Below are positions 13,651 through 22,200 of a DNA stretch of 64,000 nucleotides, one piece after another. The stretch is from Elgaria multicarinata webbii (taxonomy: Eukaryota; Chordata; Lepidosauria; Squamata; Anguidae): the NCBI RefSeq assembly GCF_023053635.1, contig NC_086188.1, positions 756,501-820,500 of the forward strand. Reading direction: 5' to 3'. Under the pieces are notes generated by a model. That model saw nothing but the letters and a program-made list of their open reading frames with translations, did not search any database and was not told where the DNA came from. Within the stretch, counting starts at the first letter, position 1, and each line of letters starts with the position of its first letter. The translations under genes were made by a program, and so were the position numbers.

Positions 13651-13974
13651 AATAATAATAGGGGCTCACTTCTAGGCGGGCCTGAGGCCATTTCACAGAT
13701 TGAGCATGGTCAGGAGGGGGCCCACCCCCCGTCCTCCTCTGCAGCCCCCCCACCCCTCCCACACGCCGACCTGGAGCAGCGGCAGCAGCAGGCGGTTGAG
13801 GCGGCGCCTCTCGAGCAGGCTGAGGTGCGGCCCGGCGCGGCCCAGCTCCCTGATCAGCACCAGCAGCGCCATCTTGCAGGGGGTGACCCAGTCCTTGATG
13901 CCGAAGACGTTGGCGTGCACCACCCCGTTGGTCATCATGGGGTTGAAGTACAGGCTCTCGTGCACGCTGGCCAT
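532..13974 (-). CDS. ANAPC5: ANAPC5, anaphase-promoting complex subunit 5 (complete, 17 exons)
   Basis: This is a scaffold subunit of the APC/C, the nuclear and cytosolic E3 ligase that ubiquitinates cyclins and securin. APC5 sits in the platform that joins the cullin-RING module to the TPR arm. Seventeen exons join in one uninterrupted frame: 13771-13974, 13048-13127, 12567-12676, 11632-11827, 11027-11093, 9676-9777, 8861-9051, 7910-7991, 6587-6676, 6176-6357, 5477-5612, 4888-4962, 4436-4557, 3269-3376, 2556-2703, 1662-1824 and 532-746. The product is 756 residues, against 755 in human as I recall it, and is collinear with the human protein from the MASVHESLYFNP start to the C-terminal PLIN. 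Residues 1-200 are the N-terminal domain; about 220-740 form helical TPR-like repeats. The start codon has a good Kozak context. No canonical poly(A) signal lies in the 531 bases after the stop, so the 3' UTR may run past the window edge. The gene is head to head with RNF34. Confidence 0.97.
1662..1824 (-). CDS. ANAPC5: ANAPC5 coding exon 16
   Basis: Encodes residues 632-685 (LILGIPEQALSILHMAIEPI to GPQKKAE). The acceptor is CCTTCCAG and the donor G|GTAAGAG. Confidence 0.96.
2237..2303. repeat. 16-bp minisatellite, about 4 copies
   Basis: The unit ccgccaggaggagggg is repeated head to tail about four times in ANAPC5 intron 15. The copies are essentially identical. Confidence 0.9.
2556..2703 (-). 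CDS. ANAPC5: ANAPC5 coding exon 15
   Basis: Encodes residues 582-631 (SVLLSIAGLYRRSLCHTIAL to TLLHLAFSQ). The acceptor is GTGGTTAG and the donor GTATTT. Confidence 0.95.
2869..2921. repeat. (GAG)n-rich purine tract
   Basis: A gag/gaa triplet run of about 50 bases in ANAPC5 intron 14. Stop codons in the surrounding reading frames and its place between two known exons make it intronic. Confidence 0.9.
2965..3035 (+). repeat. Short palindromic dispersed repeat ('actacaactccca' family)
   Basis: Contains ccctccagatgtgttgg followed by actacaactcccattat. This is one arm of the palindromic element seen about a dozen times in the window. It lies in ANAPC5 intron 14. Confidence 0.7.
3269..3376 (-). 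CDS. ANAPC5: ANAPC5 coding exon 14
   Basis: Encodes residues 546-581 (KAVLLKAQNQMSEAHRLLQR to NNEMVI). The acceptor is GTCTTCCAG and the donor AG|GTACGG. Confidence 0.95.
   Translation of the reverse strand, partial: KSRPAESAEPDVRGPQAPAAAPDSLPENKEQRDGD
4436..4557 (-). CDS. ANAPC5: ANAPC5 coding exon 13
   Basis: Encodes residues 506-545, LWMLFDQKIQFDRAMNDGKC to STEGVY, with a split Arg codon at the donor GTAACG. Confidence 0.96.
4715..4733. repeat. (GT)n microsatellite
   Basis: About nine GT units in ANAPC5 intron 12. Confidence 0.9.
4888..4962 (-). CDS. ANAPC5: ANAPC5 coding exon 12
   Basis: Encodes 25 residues, 481-505 (GYFTAASEILKHLKERFPPN to QHAQ). Phase 0 at both ends. Confidence 0.96.
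5477..5612 (-). CDS. ANAPC5: ANAPC5 coding exon 11
   Basis: Encodes residues 435-480, STMALQQAQVLLSMNSLEAV to LCHLAELHAEQ. The acceptor is GCTCTAG. Confidence 0.97.
5878..6004. repeat. Short palindromic dispersed repeat, both arms
   Basis: Arms read ggggccctccggatgctgtg ... and back through tagaccacagcctccggaga, with ggcttccatcatgcc and ggggataatggaagc in the middle. It is a nearly full palindromic copy in ANAPC5 intron 10, diverged from the family. Confidence 0.7.
6176..6357 (-). CDS. ANAPC5: ANAPC5 coding exon 10
   Basis: Encodes residues 375-434, including FAGKTANKLMDALKDADLLH and ELIDISIAQKAAVWRLYGR. The donor splits a Ser codon (AG|GTACGG). Confidence 0.97.
6587..6676 (-). CDS. ANAPC5: ANAPC5 coding exon 9
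   Basis: Encodes residues 345-374 (SWLYILEQQKSDSCVLLEHS onward to VYFGLP). Phase 0 at both ends; the donor is GTACGT. Confidence 0.97.
6687..6709. repeat. (GGAA)n microsatellite
   Basis: A short ggaa run directly upstream of the ANAPC5 exon 9 acceptor, in intron 8. Confidence 0.85.
7290..7412. repeat. Short palindromic dispersed repeat
   Basis: Contains ggccctccagaagttggtgg then actacaatgcccatcatc and a weak returning arm. ANAPC5 intron 8. Confidence 0.65.
7522..7640. repeat. Short palindromic dispersed repeat, both arms
   Basis: The left arm has ccctccaggggtgttgg and actacaagtcctagcatgct; the right arm has gttgcagcccagcacatctg. ANAPC5 intron 8, 110 bases from the previous copy. Confidence 0.7.
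7910..7991 (-). CDS. ANAPC5: ANAPC5 coding exon 8
   Basis: Encodes residues 317-344 (QQAELALQEAIRIAQESNDH onward to CLQHCL), a TPR-like helix pair. The acceptor is GTTGCAG and the donor GTGAGC. Confidence 0.97.
8200..8223. repeat. (GGGT)n microsatellite
   Basis: A ggtgggtgggt run in ANAPC5 intron 7. Confidence 0.85.
8861..9051 (-). CDS. ANAPC5: ANAPC5 coding exon 7
   Basis: Encodes residues 254-316, with VQDVFSSTHSLLHYFDRLIL and YGRSLRYAALNLAALHCRFG. It begins the TPR-like helical repeats. The donor is TA|GTGAGT, splitting the Tyr codon. Confidence 0.97.
9119..9150. repeat. (CGTG)n / (CATG)n microsatellite
   Basis: About eight tetranucleotide units in ANAPC5 intron 6. Part of the CGTG run has decayed to CATG, as expected for CpG loss. 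Confidence 0.9.
9676..9777 (-). CDS. ANAPC5: ANAPC5 coding exon 6
   Basis: Encodes residues 220-253 (ASLLKNDETKALSPASLQKE onward to FNPDFAEA), nearly identical to human. Phase 0 at both ends. Confidence 0.96.
9976..10000. repeat. (AG)n microsatellite
   Basis: About twelve AG units in ANAPC5 intron 5. Confidence 0.9.
11027..11093 (-). CDS. ANAPC5: ANAPC5 coding exon 5
   Basis: A short 67-base exon encoding REEEISCNGPLSQKQAEYF and the following LSQQ, residues 197-219. It uses an AAG-type acceptor (TTTCAAG|GGAGG), which is the only one that restores the frame and the alignment to human. Confidence 0.88.
11632..11827 (-). CDS. ANAPC5: ANAPC5 coding exon 4
   Basis: Encodes residues 132-196, containing LFLRHMILAYNKLSFSQVYK and then an acidic, lysine-rich loop (EGKMEKEEFDGPL). 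The donor is CTCAG|GTCACT. The loop is the least conserved part relative to human. Confidence 0.93.
12567..12676 (-). CDS. ANAPC5: ANAPC5 coding exon 3
   Basis: Encodes residues 95-131, containing GELKDMEQFFDDLSEAFSG. The acceptor is CTTGCAG and the donor GTAAGAG. The phase joins exon 2 (AG|G = Arg). Confidence 0.95.
12690..12912 (-). repeat. tRNA-derived SINE, minus orientation
   Basis: Read on the minus strand it runs from a tRNA-like head (ggggtaaggcacctgtgctc) through gggttcaatccacggcatca, the B-box region, to a body with tctgga-gagccgttgcccgtcagtg and a tail that would read agatggaag. It is the same family as 54418-54600 and 57140-57345. It lies in ANAPC5 intron 2, just upstream of exon 3. 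Confidence 0.75.
13048..13127 (-). CDS. ANAPC5: ANAPC5 coding exon 2
   Basis: Encodes residues 69-94 and two bases of codon 95 (GPDMALSRLIKAVEECC onward). The acceptor is TTTATTTAG and the donor GTAAGTC. The sequence is fairly diverged from human in the middle but keeps the flanking residues and phase. Confidence 0.93.
13150..13661 (+). mobile_element. L2-type LINE, 3' end with (AAAT)n tail
   Basis: Contains the L2-like segments gcctggaacgctcttccaga, tagaatgtaagcctatgcgg-cagggtcttgc, and ctgtacagcaccatgtacat-tgatggtgctat, ending in an (aaat)n/(aat)n tail at about 13610-13661. It fills most of ANAPC5 intron 1. It is a 5'-truncated, non-functional fragment. Confidence 0.8.
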
Positions 13975-14320
13975 GGCCGGGGACGGGATCGGGACCGGCG
14001 CCTCGACGGGGGGGGGGGGACACACGCGCTTAAGGGCCCGCGGCCGTCGCCCCGGCAACCGCGCCTCGCCCTCAACGCCACCAATCGGGGAAGACCAGCG
14101 GCCCTCGCGCCCTCCCGCGCCCAGCCAATCACAGCGCAGCTCAGGTACGGCGCGCTATGAGGTGGGGATGGAAACCTCAAGCCCGGGCCGAAGGTTCCGC
14201 CGGGGCCGCCTTTGGAGGGTGCACCACGCCGGGCAGTGCGCTCGGGCAGTTCGCAGCCGTCAACGCCGCGAGATCCAGCACGGGGAAAGCAGCATGTGGA
14301 CGCCTGCCAGATGCCGGCAG
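13690..14320. promoter_or_regulatory. CpG island and promoter of ANAPC5
   Basis: CpG-dense sequence covers ANAPC5 exon 1 and about 300 bases upstream. CCAAT boxes stand at 14081-14085 and 14125-14129, both on the plus strand. No TATA box is apparent. The transcription start is inferred to lie between about 13980 and 14150. Confidence 0.75.
13771..13974 (-). CDS. ANAPC5: ANAPC5 coding exon 1
   Basis: Encodes residues 1-68, starting MASVHESLYFNPMMTNG, inside a CpG island. The exon ends on a complete CAG codon followed by the donor GTCGGC. Confidence 0.96.
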
Positions 14321-14412
14321 GGTCTTGCTATTTACTGTTTTACGCTGTACAGCACCATGTACATTGATGGTGCTATATAAATAAATAAATAAATAAATAA
14401 ATAATAATAATG
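14316..14412 (+). mobile_element. L2-type LINE 3' tail, second copy
   Basis: Begins ggcagggtcttgctattta and continues ctgtacagcaccatgtacat-tgatggtgctat with an (aaat)n(aat)n tail. It is nearly identical to the tail at 13548-13661 and in the same orientation, on the other side of ANAPC5 exon 1. Confidence 0.8.
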
Positions 14413-15177
14413 TTGCGGGCTGCAGCTCCCGCCACGCCCAGCCAGGGTGGCCCACATGTTTGGTGGGCGCCAGCAGCTTGAAGGAGGCCGCTAAAGAAGC
14501 TTAACTGATGGTTCAGGTGTCATTTCAAGCCTGCTCGTTTAGCTGGGCTTCCCCCCTTCCAACAGCAAGAACCGCCGCCGCCCTGTTGCCATATTATGCA
14601 CCGCTTCTGAAAACTTCTCCTGTTGAAAAACGCTTTCCAAATGCAGCTTGGTTTGGTGCTCTGTGAAGACAGAAGTCCGAGGCCTCGTGTGGCTCCACCT
14701 GCCCGTGTGCGGAACCCTTTCCAGCTTCAGCACCCTTGGGCGATGAACAGAGAGACAGCTCCTGCCCTCTTCCAAAGGGCACCTTTATTGTGCAACAGAT
14801 AATAACAGAAGGCCTGTGCAGAAAGCTGCCCTGCTCACGGTTTCTTCCTTCTGGTGCCTCTCCTGCGTCATTTGCCAGAGCAAACGAGATTACTTTGTCA
14901 TGCTGCCTGGTCAGGGAGGTAAACCTCTCTCCTGTGAGGTTATTTTTATGCCATCAAATCTTCTTAAAATTATACCAGGGTTCTTAGCACGCTGGTTAAG
15001 AGTTACGAAATGCAAAGCAAAGGACGACAGGTAGTACATTGCATAAGAATAAAACCATAAAATAACACAAAAGAAAAACATCAGCCTTTTAATAGCACTT
15101 CTGACCTCCCTAATATATTTTCTCATAATCCACAGTTAGGAGGATTTTTTTAGTCAAGACTTGTTACAGTCCTGCTC

Positions 15178-15240
15178 CTACCATGGTGCTGGCTGAGGAT
15201 CATGGGAGTTGTAGTCCAATAAATCTGGAGGGAAGCAGTT
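15178..15240 (-). repeat. Short palindromic dispersed repeat, one arm
   Basis: Contains gatcatgggagttgtagtcc followed by aataaatctggaggg, the minus-sense arm of the family. Confidence 0.7.
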
Positions 15241-15259
15241 AGCGGGGCTAGAGCAGGGA

Positions 15260-15383
15260 TGGGCAACGTGGGGCCCTCCAGATGTTATTGGACCACAATT
15301 CCCATCATCCCTGACCTATGCCGGCGGGGGCTGATGGGAGGGCAAGTCCCAAAACATCTGGATGGCCACAGGTTCTCCAACCC
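15260..15383. repeat. Short palindromic dispersed repeat, both arms
   Basis: The left arm is gggccctccagatgttattg-gaccacaattcccatcatc; the right arm is gctgatgggagggcaagtcc-caaaacatctggatggcc. It is the clearest two-armed copy in the window. Confidence 0.8.
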
Positions 15384-15504
15384 AGGCCCGGAGGGGAGGC
15401 CAACTCGCGGGTAGAAAAAAAATCTGCAAGCTGCTCCGAAGCCATAGAATAGAGTAGCATATCAATAACTTAAATACGCTGTATGATGTGTTATGTAAAC
15501 TTAA

Positions 15505-15595
15505 GGTATTTTTGTGAGCCGCCCGGACAGCTTTGACTGTTGGGCGGTACAGAAATGTAATGAATAAAATAAAATAAAAAATATTAAAATAAAAT
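15505..15595 (+). mobile_element. LINE-like 3' tail ('gagccgcccggacagct' family)
   Basis: Reads tttgtgagccgcccggacag-ctttgactgttgggcggtac with an A-rich taaaat tail. Related tails lie at 30985-31063 and 49185-49252. The parent family is uncertain. Confidence 0.65.
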
Positions 15596-15736
15596 GATTT
15601 TCAGGCCGCCTTTAAGTGTCGAACCTTCTCAAGGTGCGTAATATTACTATTATCATTTTGTCTTTTTATTTTCCCTTACATTTTTTTTAAAAAACTTCAA
15701 AAATAACTCGATTACGCAGAATGAGTTGCAAAATGA

Positions 15737-15744
15737 TGACGTCA
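15737..15744. promoter_or_regulatory. Perfect CRE palindrome TGACGTCA
   Basis: A full 8-bp cAMP-response element about 440 bases upstream of the RNF34 start codon, at the edge of its CpG island. It is a sequence match only; CREB/ATF binding is inferred. Confidence 0.6.
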
Positions 15745-15829
15745 CCTCCCCTCCCCCCTATAATTCCACGTCGAATAAGATCTTCCATGTGGAGCTTCTC
15801 TCACCGATCCTCCCTCCCCCCCCTTCTAG

Positions 15830-16290
15830 AGAAGGAAATGGACCCTCCCTGCCCGCCTCTGAGTGGTGGCGCTGCGGAGGGAGCTTGGGCTCTCATTGGG
15901 CGCCGGCGGGAGCCAATGGGGAGGCGGGGTGGTGCTTGTTGGGGAGGCGAGCGGAGTCCTGCCCGGGCCCCTCCCATCCCGTAATCCCTCCCTCCGTCGC
16001 CACTTCCTCTTGGTGGGTGGTCCCGTCGGGAGGCCCGCTCGGCGCCCAGGCCCGGCGCGCGCGCATGCGCTGAGGGGGGGCGCGCGAGCGAGAGAGGGAG
16101 ACCGTTGGGGCGGTTGGCGGCCCTGCCCCCCACCCCCGCCCCACCCCGACCCCGCTGAGGCGAAGGGAGGAGGCGCCGGAGCGGCCATGAAGGTGAGCCC
16201 GGAAGAGGCCAAAGTGGGGCTGGGGCCGGGGGGGCTGTTTCCAAGGGACACCCCGAGGAGGAGGAGGAGGGAAGAGGGGGGGCTTTTGGG
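15830..16290. promoter_or_regulatory. CpG island and promoter of RNF34
   Basis: GC- and CpG-rich sequence surrounds RNF34 exon 1. It holds an inverted CCAAT box (15895-15899), a direct one (15913-15917), GC boxes, and an NRF1-like CGCGCATGCGCT at 16060-16071, about 120 bases before the ATG. It is TATA-less, typical of a housekeeping promoter. Confidence 0.75.
16187..16192 (+). CDS. RNF34: RNF34 coding exon 1 (Met-Lys only)
   Basis: ATGAAG precedes the donor GTGAGC. The two-codon start exon matches the human N-terminus MKAGATSMW, whose AGATSMW continues at 21377. Confidence 0.92.
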
Positions 16291-19200
16291 GGGGGCTGGG
16301 GGTGATTTTGGAGGCCAACAAAGGGGTGGGGCTGGATGGGGGAGGGGAGGGCCTCTCCATTCATACCATTATGATAATTATTTTACAATTTTTGAGTGGG
16401 GGGGGGACAAATACATATTTGCTATGGGGCAGATCGGGGGTGGGTCCGGGGTTCGGGGGGAGCCTCCGTGGCCGCCCTCATAAACACCCCACGCAGCGCC
16501 TTGTGGCCCTCCAGGAGGGAGGAAGGAAGGAAGGAAGGAAGGAAGGATGGAAGGAGGCCCTTGTGGGCGCGGAGGCGGGCTCCCTCGAGAGTAGCCGGCC
16601 GGGCCCGTCGCCTCCGTAGGTGCCCACTCCGAGGCCGGAGCCCTGGGCTTCAGCTGGGTCTCATCCTGGGCATTGGTTTACATCTGCAGGCCCCCCGTGG
16701 CCGCAGGGTCTCCAGGGCCCGTCATGCGCCCATTGACAAGGCAGGAGGTGACAGACGGACGTGCGTCGCCGCCCCCCCCCCCCAGCCCTGGCAGAAAGCA
16801 CAGCCGACACCTTCATTCATTCCTTGATTGCATTTATCTTCCACCTTTTTTCCTCCAAGGAACTCAAGGCGGCATACGTAATCCTCTTCCTCTCCACTTA
16901 TATCCTCACAACAACAACCCTGTGAGGTGGGTTGGGCTGAGGGCTTGTGACTGGCCCAAAGTCACCTGGGGAGCTTCCATGGCCGAGTGGGGACTCCCAG
17001 TCCGACACTCTAGCCACTAAGCCACACTGCCTTTCAGGACAGGTCTTCGCTACCGGGGTGGGGGAAGCCAAGATCCGGCTCCCATCGGCCTGGGTCAAGA
17101 AGGTTGATATGTTTGTGCAAGATTGCAGCCCGTTTGCAGGGAAGCAGATGTGTCTCGGATGGCACAGGCTCACCGTGCATGTGTTCACTTGGACGTGACT
17201 GCCACTTGGGCTTACTCCTGAGGAGCGCTCTGCATAGGATTGCAGCCGATACAGGAAGTGTGCTTCCACAATATCCTCCTGCGGCACACGAGACACCTTG
17301 CATAAAATCAGTGTAATAGAAAATTATTTTTAAAAAAACACTAAGAGGCTGTTTATTAATAAATACTAATGTGTTAAAAACTGAGGAAAACACTGAGCTA
17401 AACCTGTTTAAAATTGCGTGATAAAAACATCAATCTAAAAGGGTCTGCTCGTGTCAGTTGTAATATGAATTCTTATTTTATGTCTGAGATGTGTAAGTTG
17501 TGCACCCGTGCCAGGGCTGTTCATCTGATGAAAGGCACACTGACGCTGGGGTATCTGCCATCAAACGCAGCACGACTTCATTCCGCGTAAATATGCATTG
17601 GGTTGTGCTGTTAGAGCGCATGAGCTTTAGTTGAACGAGATCAAGAGGCTGTAATTGAGGAAAGCTGTCATTTGCCTTTAGAGGGAGCCCCCCTCTCCCT
17701 GGTGGCTCAAGTCCGGTCCTTCCTAGAAGCACCGTTTCCTCCTACGCAAGCTGGGGCTTGAAAGCCTTTTCTGTGGTGGGTCCAGTGTTGTGGAATGTGG
17801 TCCGCCAGGAATTCCATGGGTGTTCTTTTCTGGTCTCTCTCTTAGGAGGCAAAGATGACTTATTTTAGGTTTGAGTATTCTCCTCCTCTGCTTTAAAGGC
17901 TCAGGGAGGCCACGAGTGGGAGGGCTGCTTTTTGTGAGTGGTGCTTGGGTGCAGGATGGTGCGAACGGTGCAACGCCTGACCATGTATTGGCTGCTTTTG
18001 GCACTCCACTAAACCTTTTCATGCCAGCTAGAGGGGGCCCCTCCTCCCGCAATGCCCTGTGGGAGAATAGAGCTTGAAAGTTGAATCCTGCATGCTGTAT
18101 CGGCTTGGGGATTATGTTTGCCGTCTCTGTTACGCATGCATTTATTTACTCACATTTGTTCATGTTCTGCAGAGCCAAGTGCCTTGTACTTTGGTTGCGT
18201 TGTTAATAATTGTGGATGCAGCCATGGTCCAATATTTGGGTTAATATAGAGTACATGGAGGTGCTGTCCTGGATGTAACTTTGTGCAGAGTGTACAAGGC
18301 CTCCTTCCCACCCATCCCCATAGCCTGACTCAGACAGGGATGCCAGGGACTGCTGGGTGGCTCCACCCTTCTCAAAGAGGGAGCAAGGGAGCGATGGACA
18401 ACTAGCGATTGGGTCTCTTATACCTGCAGGTCTTCACAGTCCAACTCAATGCGCAAGTTGCAGCAGAACGCTCTCTCGTTCCGTCGCACTTTTGAATGTT
18501 TCCTGGTAGCCTGTAGAGCAGCCTCCTCCCACCTTTGAGCAGGAAGGAGGCAAACAGATTCATCATTGGTAGAGCTTGGTTGTCCAAAAGGCTTGCCTGA
18601 TTAGCAGCCACCCACACCCTTTTAATTTTACACGTGGTAGGAGAAATTACCCAAATGTTGCCAAAGAACACGGAGTCCTTTGGGTAACTCTTGAGGATGG
18701 AGTGACTCCTTTAAGGCCTGTCTTTGGGACTTCATCCTGTTCCCACTGTCCAGGGCATTCTGTTTCTGAACTTGCTGCTTATGTTGTGACAGGGATATGT
18801 CCCCCGACGTGCTTTTTAGTAAGCCTGGAGGATCCACTTTTTAAAAGATTACCTTTCAGTGGAGGCTTGTGTGAAATTCAGTAAAAAAAAAAAAAAACCA
18901 GACACGATGAACCATTATATTAAAAATTGCTTGTTTTATTCTGTACAGCGCCATGAAAATTGATGGCACTTTATAAATAAATAAATAAATCAATAATAAT
19001 AATGGTCACTAGGATAAAGAGTCATTCTTCAATAGATTCTATGATGGGTTTCCTATAACAATGTCTTATGGAAAGAGGCAGCTTTTTGTGTATGTGTGGC
19101 CTTGAGACAAAGTTTCCTTCTTGGATTGTTGTCTTATGGTTCTATAATTGCTGATTAAGCATCTAACATAAATACTAGATCTTGTGCAGTCTGTGAAAGG

Positions 19201-22200
19201 GCAGTGCAGGCCTTCAGGCATACGATGTAACCCAATAGGTTGTAGTTTGTGCTATTGTCTCAACAGTTGTAGAAATGATTCCCGTTGGGTAATGTTTTGT
19301 GAGGGGAAGGCCTGAAGAAAGAGGAGACCATGTGGAATGGGAAGGGTTCAGAGGGCCTTATAGGGTAGCTTGAGCCACGCTGTGCCCTAACTTGCAGTCC
19401 TGCCCTGGAGTTCTACCTCAAAGCACTTTTGTGCGCTCAGATCCCTTCCTTTTGGCTGTGAGTCCTGTTCTCTGTGACTGCATTCTCTGCTGCTTTGGCT
19501 CAGAAATAAGTCATTAACCCAGCCGTGGAAGTGATTGATTTGCATCTCCCTCTCTCGGGCCCTGCCCCCTCCCCAGACATTGGAAGCCTTCTTTTTCCTG
19601 GGTCTCAGCTGGAAAATCTATCACATCTTTAGGTGTCTGGGATTTTTCCAGCTCTTTTAAGCCACACAGCTGAGCTGACCGCAACCATTGCTCTCTTCCT
19701 ACCTGCCAAAAATGTCCCTCATCTGCTTTTATTTTGGTGCATGTACACTGAGATTGTGTTGAGGTTCATTTGGATGTATTGGGTTTTAGCGTTTTTAACA
19801 CACACAGTGGGGCTTTCGTATAGGCAAAATCAATTCAGAGCCCAATCCACCGAGCGCGTTCTCCTGTGCAAACCTCGCTTACACGGATGGGTGCTTCTCA
19901 TAGCAAGTTTGTGCTCAACTGCAGCTCCTCATTTCTGTGGAGCTCCAATAGGAAACATTTCCAGCGGATCATGACCTTGGATTTACGTGTTGCTTTTGAG
20001 AGTGCAGGGGGCTGTTTGAAGCTACAATGGAATGAAAAATGCAAAAGGTCCTTCAGAAGAACTTGGGGAAAACTTCCACTGCAAAAAAGTTGGTTATCTT
20101 GCTTGCAGCATTGCTTTGCTTTGCTTTTCAACTGTTTTTGTAACCGTTCATATACATTTTCCTCGGCTAAAATAGTGCCTAATTTAAACAAAGAAACACT
20201 GAAAGGTCTTAAAAAATCTGCTTCTGTTAACATCATTACTGCAGAGAGTATGGTGCTTCACAGCAGCATGTCAGGTGGGTTTGAGGTGGGATTCTAACCC
20301 TGTCGGCATGAAAGTTGATCTAAATGTGGGCTGAATATCAAGCCGTGCTGTCCCCTGGAACCAGGTGGCACCGGAGGCTTTGGAACGGCCCAGTGCGCAG
20401 CCTCCACTGGCCGCTCTTTTGCTTTTCCCTGGACGTTGTCAGCCTCTGTAGTCTGCTGTTTGAAGTGCAGCCCTACGCATGTCTACTCAGAAGCGAGTTC
20501 AGTTCAGTGGGGCTTGCACCCAGGTCAGTGTGTGTAGGATTGCAGCCTAATCTCCTTAACATATTTCAGCAGTGCACGTATGAGAACTTGCATTCTTGAG
20601 ACAGGCCGGCTTGGGTGAAGGAATGATGAGGATGGTCCAGGGTTTGGGAAGGATGAGCCTGTAGCTGACAGCAGGGCTGTTTGGAAAGTCCTTCCCTTGC
20701 GCCTGCTTTGAAGGGAGAAGACAGTTGGCTTAATGAAGAGGGAGCGGTGTGAGCTGGGCCTCTTCTAGGCATAGGGGGAGCAGCACGGCAAGCCACGCGT
20801 GTGGCGTGGTCCCTGCCTGCATTCAGTGGACAAGGCAAGCATGGCTTTACGTGACGTGACATCAGCCTTCCTGGGGAGATGCTGTTGTCATGAGGACAAA
20901 GGAGTGAAGGAGATAAAAAGCGGAGGATAGTTTGGGTATCTAGGTGTCTCTTGCCTGGAGCTCGTAATGGCAGCAGTTCAGTTGGCAGCATTCCGGAAAC
21001 TGAGTTGTGCCCGGTGCTCTTCGGGTGCCCGTCACAGACACAGAACGGAGCGCTTATTCCGGAATGCTTCCTGCAGAGCAGGGGCCTTTCAAAGCATTTC
21101 CCCCAGGCAATGAAATGTGCAGTTGTTGCTGATTGGTTGGGGAGGGGCTGGGGTGGATCTCAGGCCCCTTTCCTAGAGGTAGCGTGTGTGTTCAAGGGAT
21201 AGCCGGGCTTCTCCTCCTGTCATGTGATCGTGGATAGGCTCTTCTGCTGCCACCACTGCTTCAAGTACGCCACCGAGAGCGAAGCATGTGTTTCCCCCTT
21301 AGGGTCTGGAAAGACCCCTAAGCTCTGGCGGCAGCGAACTAACTGACCGCCTTGGCTTGTATTGTGTTTCTTTCAGGCGGGAGCAACATCCATGTGGGCT
21401 TCCTGTTGTGGGTTGCTGAATGAAGTCATGGGGACTGGAGCCGTTCGTGGCCAGCAACCTGGATTTGGGGGTGGGGCAAACCCATTTAGGTTTGCACCAA
21501 GTACAGACTTCACCGTGTATACCTCTTCCGCAGCAGGAGGAGCTAATCTGGTCTGTAAATCTTGTGGCCTCTCATTCTCCGTATTCAGGAAAAAGGTGAG
21601 TATATGGCGCTCTGCGGTCGGGAGGGTTTATACATCGATACTCCCCTCTGCTTTCTGAACATTAGTTCCAAAGCACCTCCATTTTTCTAAGCTCTGTACA
21701 GACGTTAGAAGGCAATGCTGTTCCTGCCCATAAGCTTGTTATTCCAATAGATACAATGCAAAAGGAACGGGGAAGGGGAAGACCGTCGCGCTGAAGCTGC
21801 CTCTCTTGATTCAGAGCAGAGGAGCTGGACCTCTTTTCTTCAGCACTTGCTTGCTTGCTGGCATGGGGAAGAGGCCTGTCAGTGACCAGCAAGCCCCAAG
21901 GCTGGGCATGGCGGGGGAGGCAAGACAGGGAGGCCGAAGCCCCTTCAAGTTCTGCACAGTTGACGCTGTGTGTCCCTAACATTTCCCCCCCTTGTTCCCA
22001 ATAGGCCAGGATTAATTTTGAATCTTAAATCACAATTTCTCCGTCTTCTGAGGTGATGTGCCAGATGTATTCATAGGTTTCTTAAGAGTAAATGAAGAGC
22101 ACTTGAAGGGAAGAGGAAGATGCTGCATAGTTGGCTGTACTTGTGACAATGGTGTAGCATTATTTTGGCTTTCCTCCCCTTTGTGTGTTTTCTTAGCATG

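Larger units (their letters stand above)
14413..15720. other. ANAPC5-RNF34 spacer, repeat-bearing
   Basis: No gene is visible here. It holds palindromic dispersed repeats at 15178-15383 and a LINE-like 3' tail at 15505-15595. The remainder is moderately AT-rich unique-looking sequence. Confidence 0.6.
16193..21376 (+). other. RNF34 intron 1 (5.2 kb)
   Basis: The largest RNF34 intron. Besides the GGAA run, the MIR copy and an L2 tail at 18935-18995, I see fragments with 'cataggattgcagcc' ends at 17185-17252 and 20467-20552. No exon is visible on either strand. Confidence 0.6.

Noticed and set aside
13600-13661. AATAAA hexamers inside the (AAAT)n tail
   Set aside because: They are by-products of the retroposon tail and not evidence of a transcript end.
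13700-14380. A 226-codon plus-strand frame
   Set aside because: It is the antisense shadow of ANAPC5 exon 1 and its CpG-rich promoter.
15801-16483. Overlapping open frames around RNF34 exon 1
   Set aside because: They are GC-rich shadows in the promoter island with no recognisable protein. The only supported coding is ATGAAG at 16187-16192.
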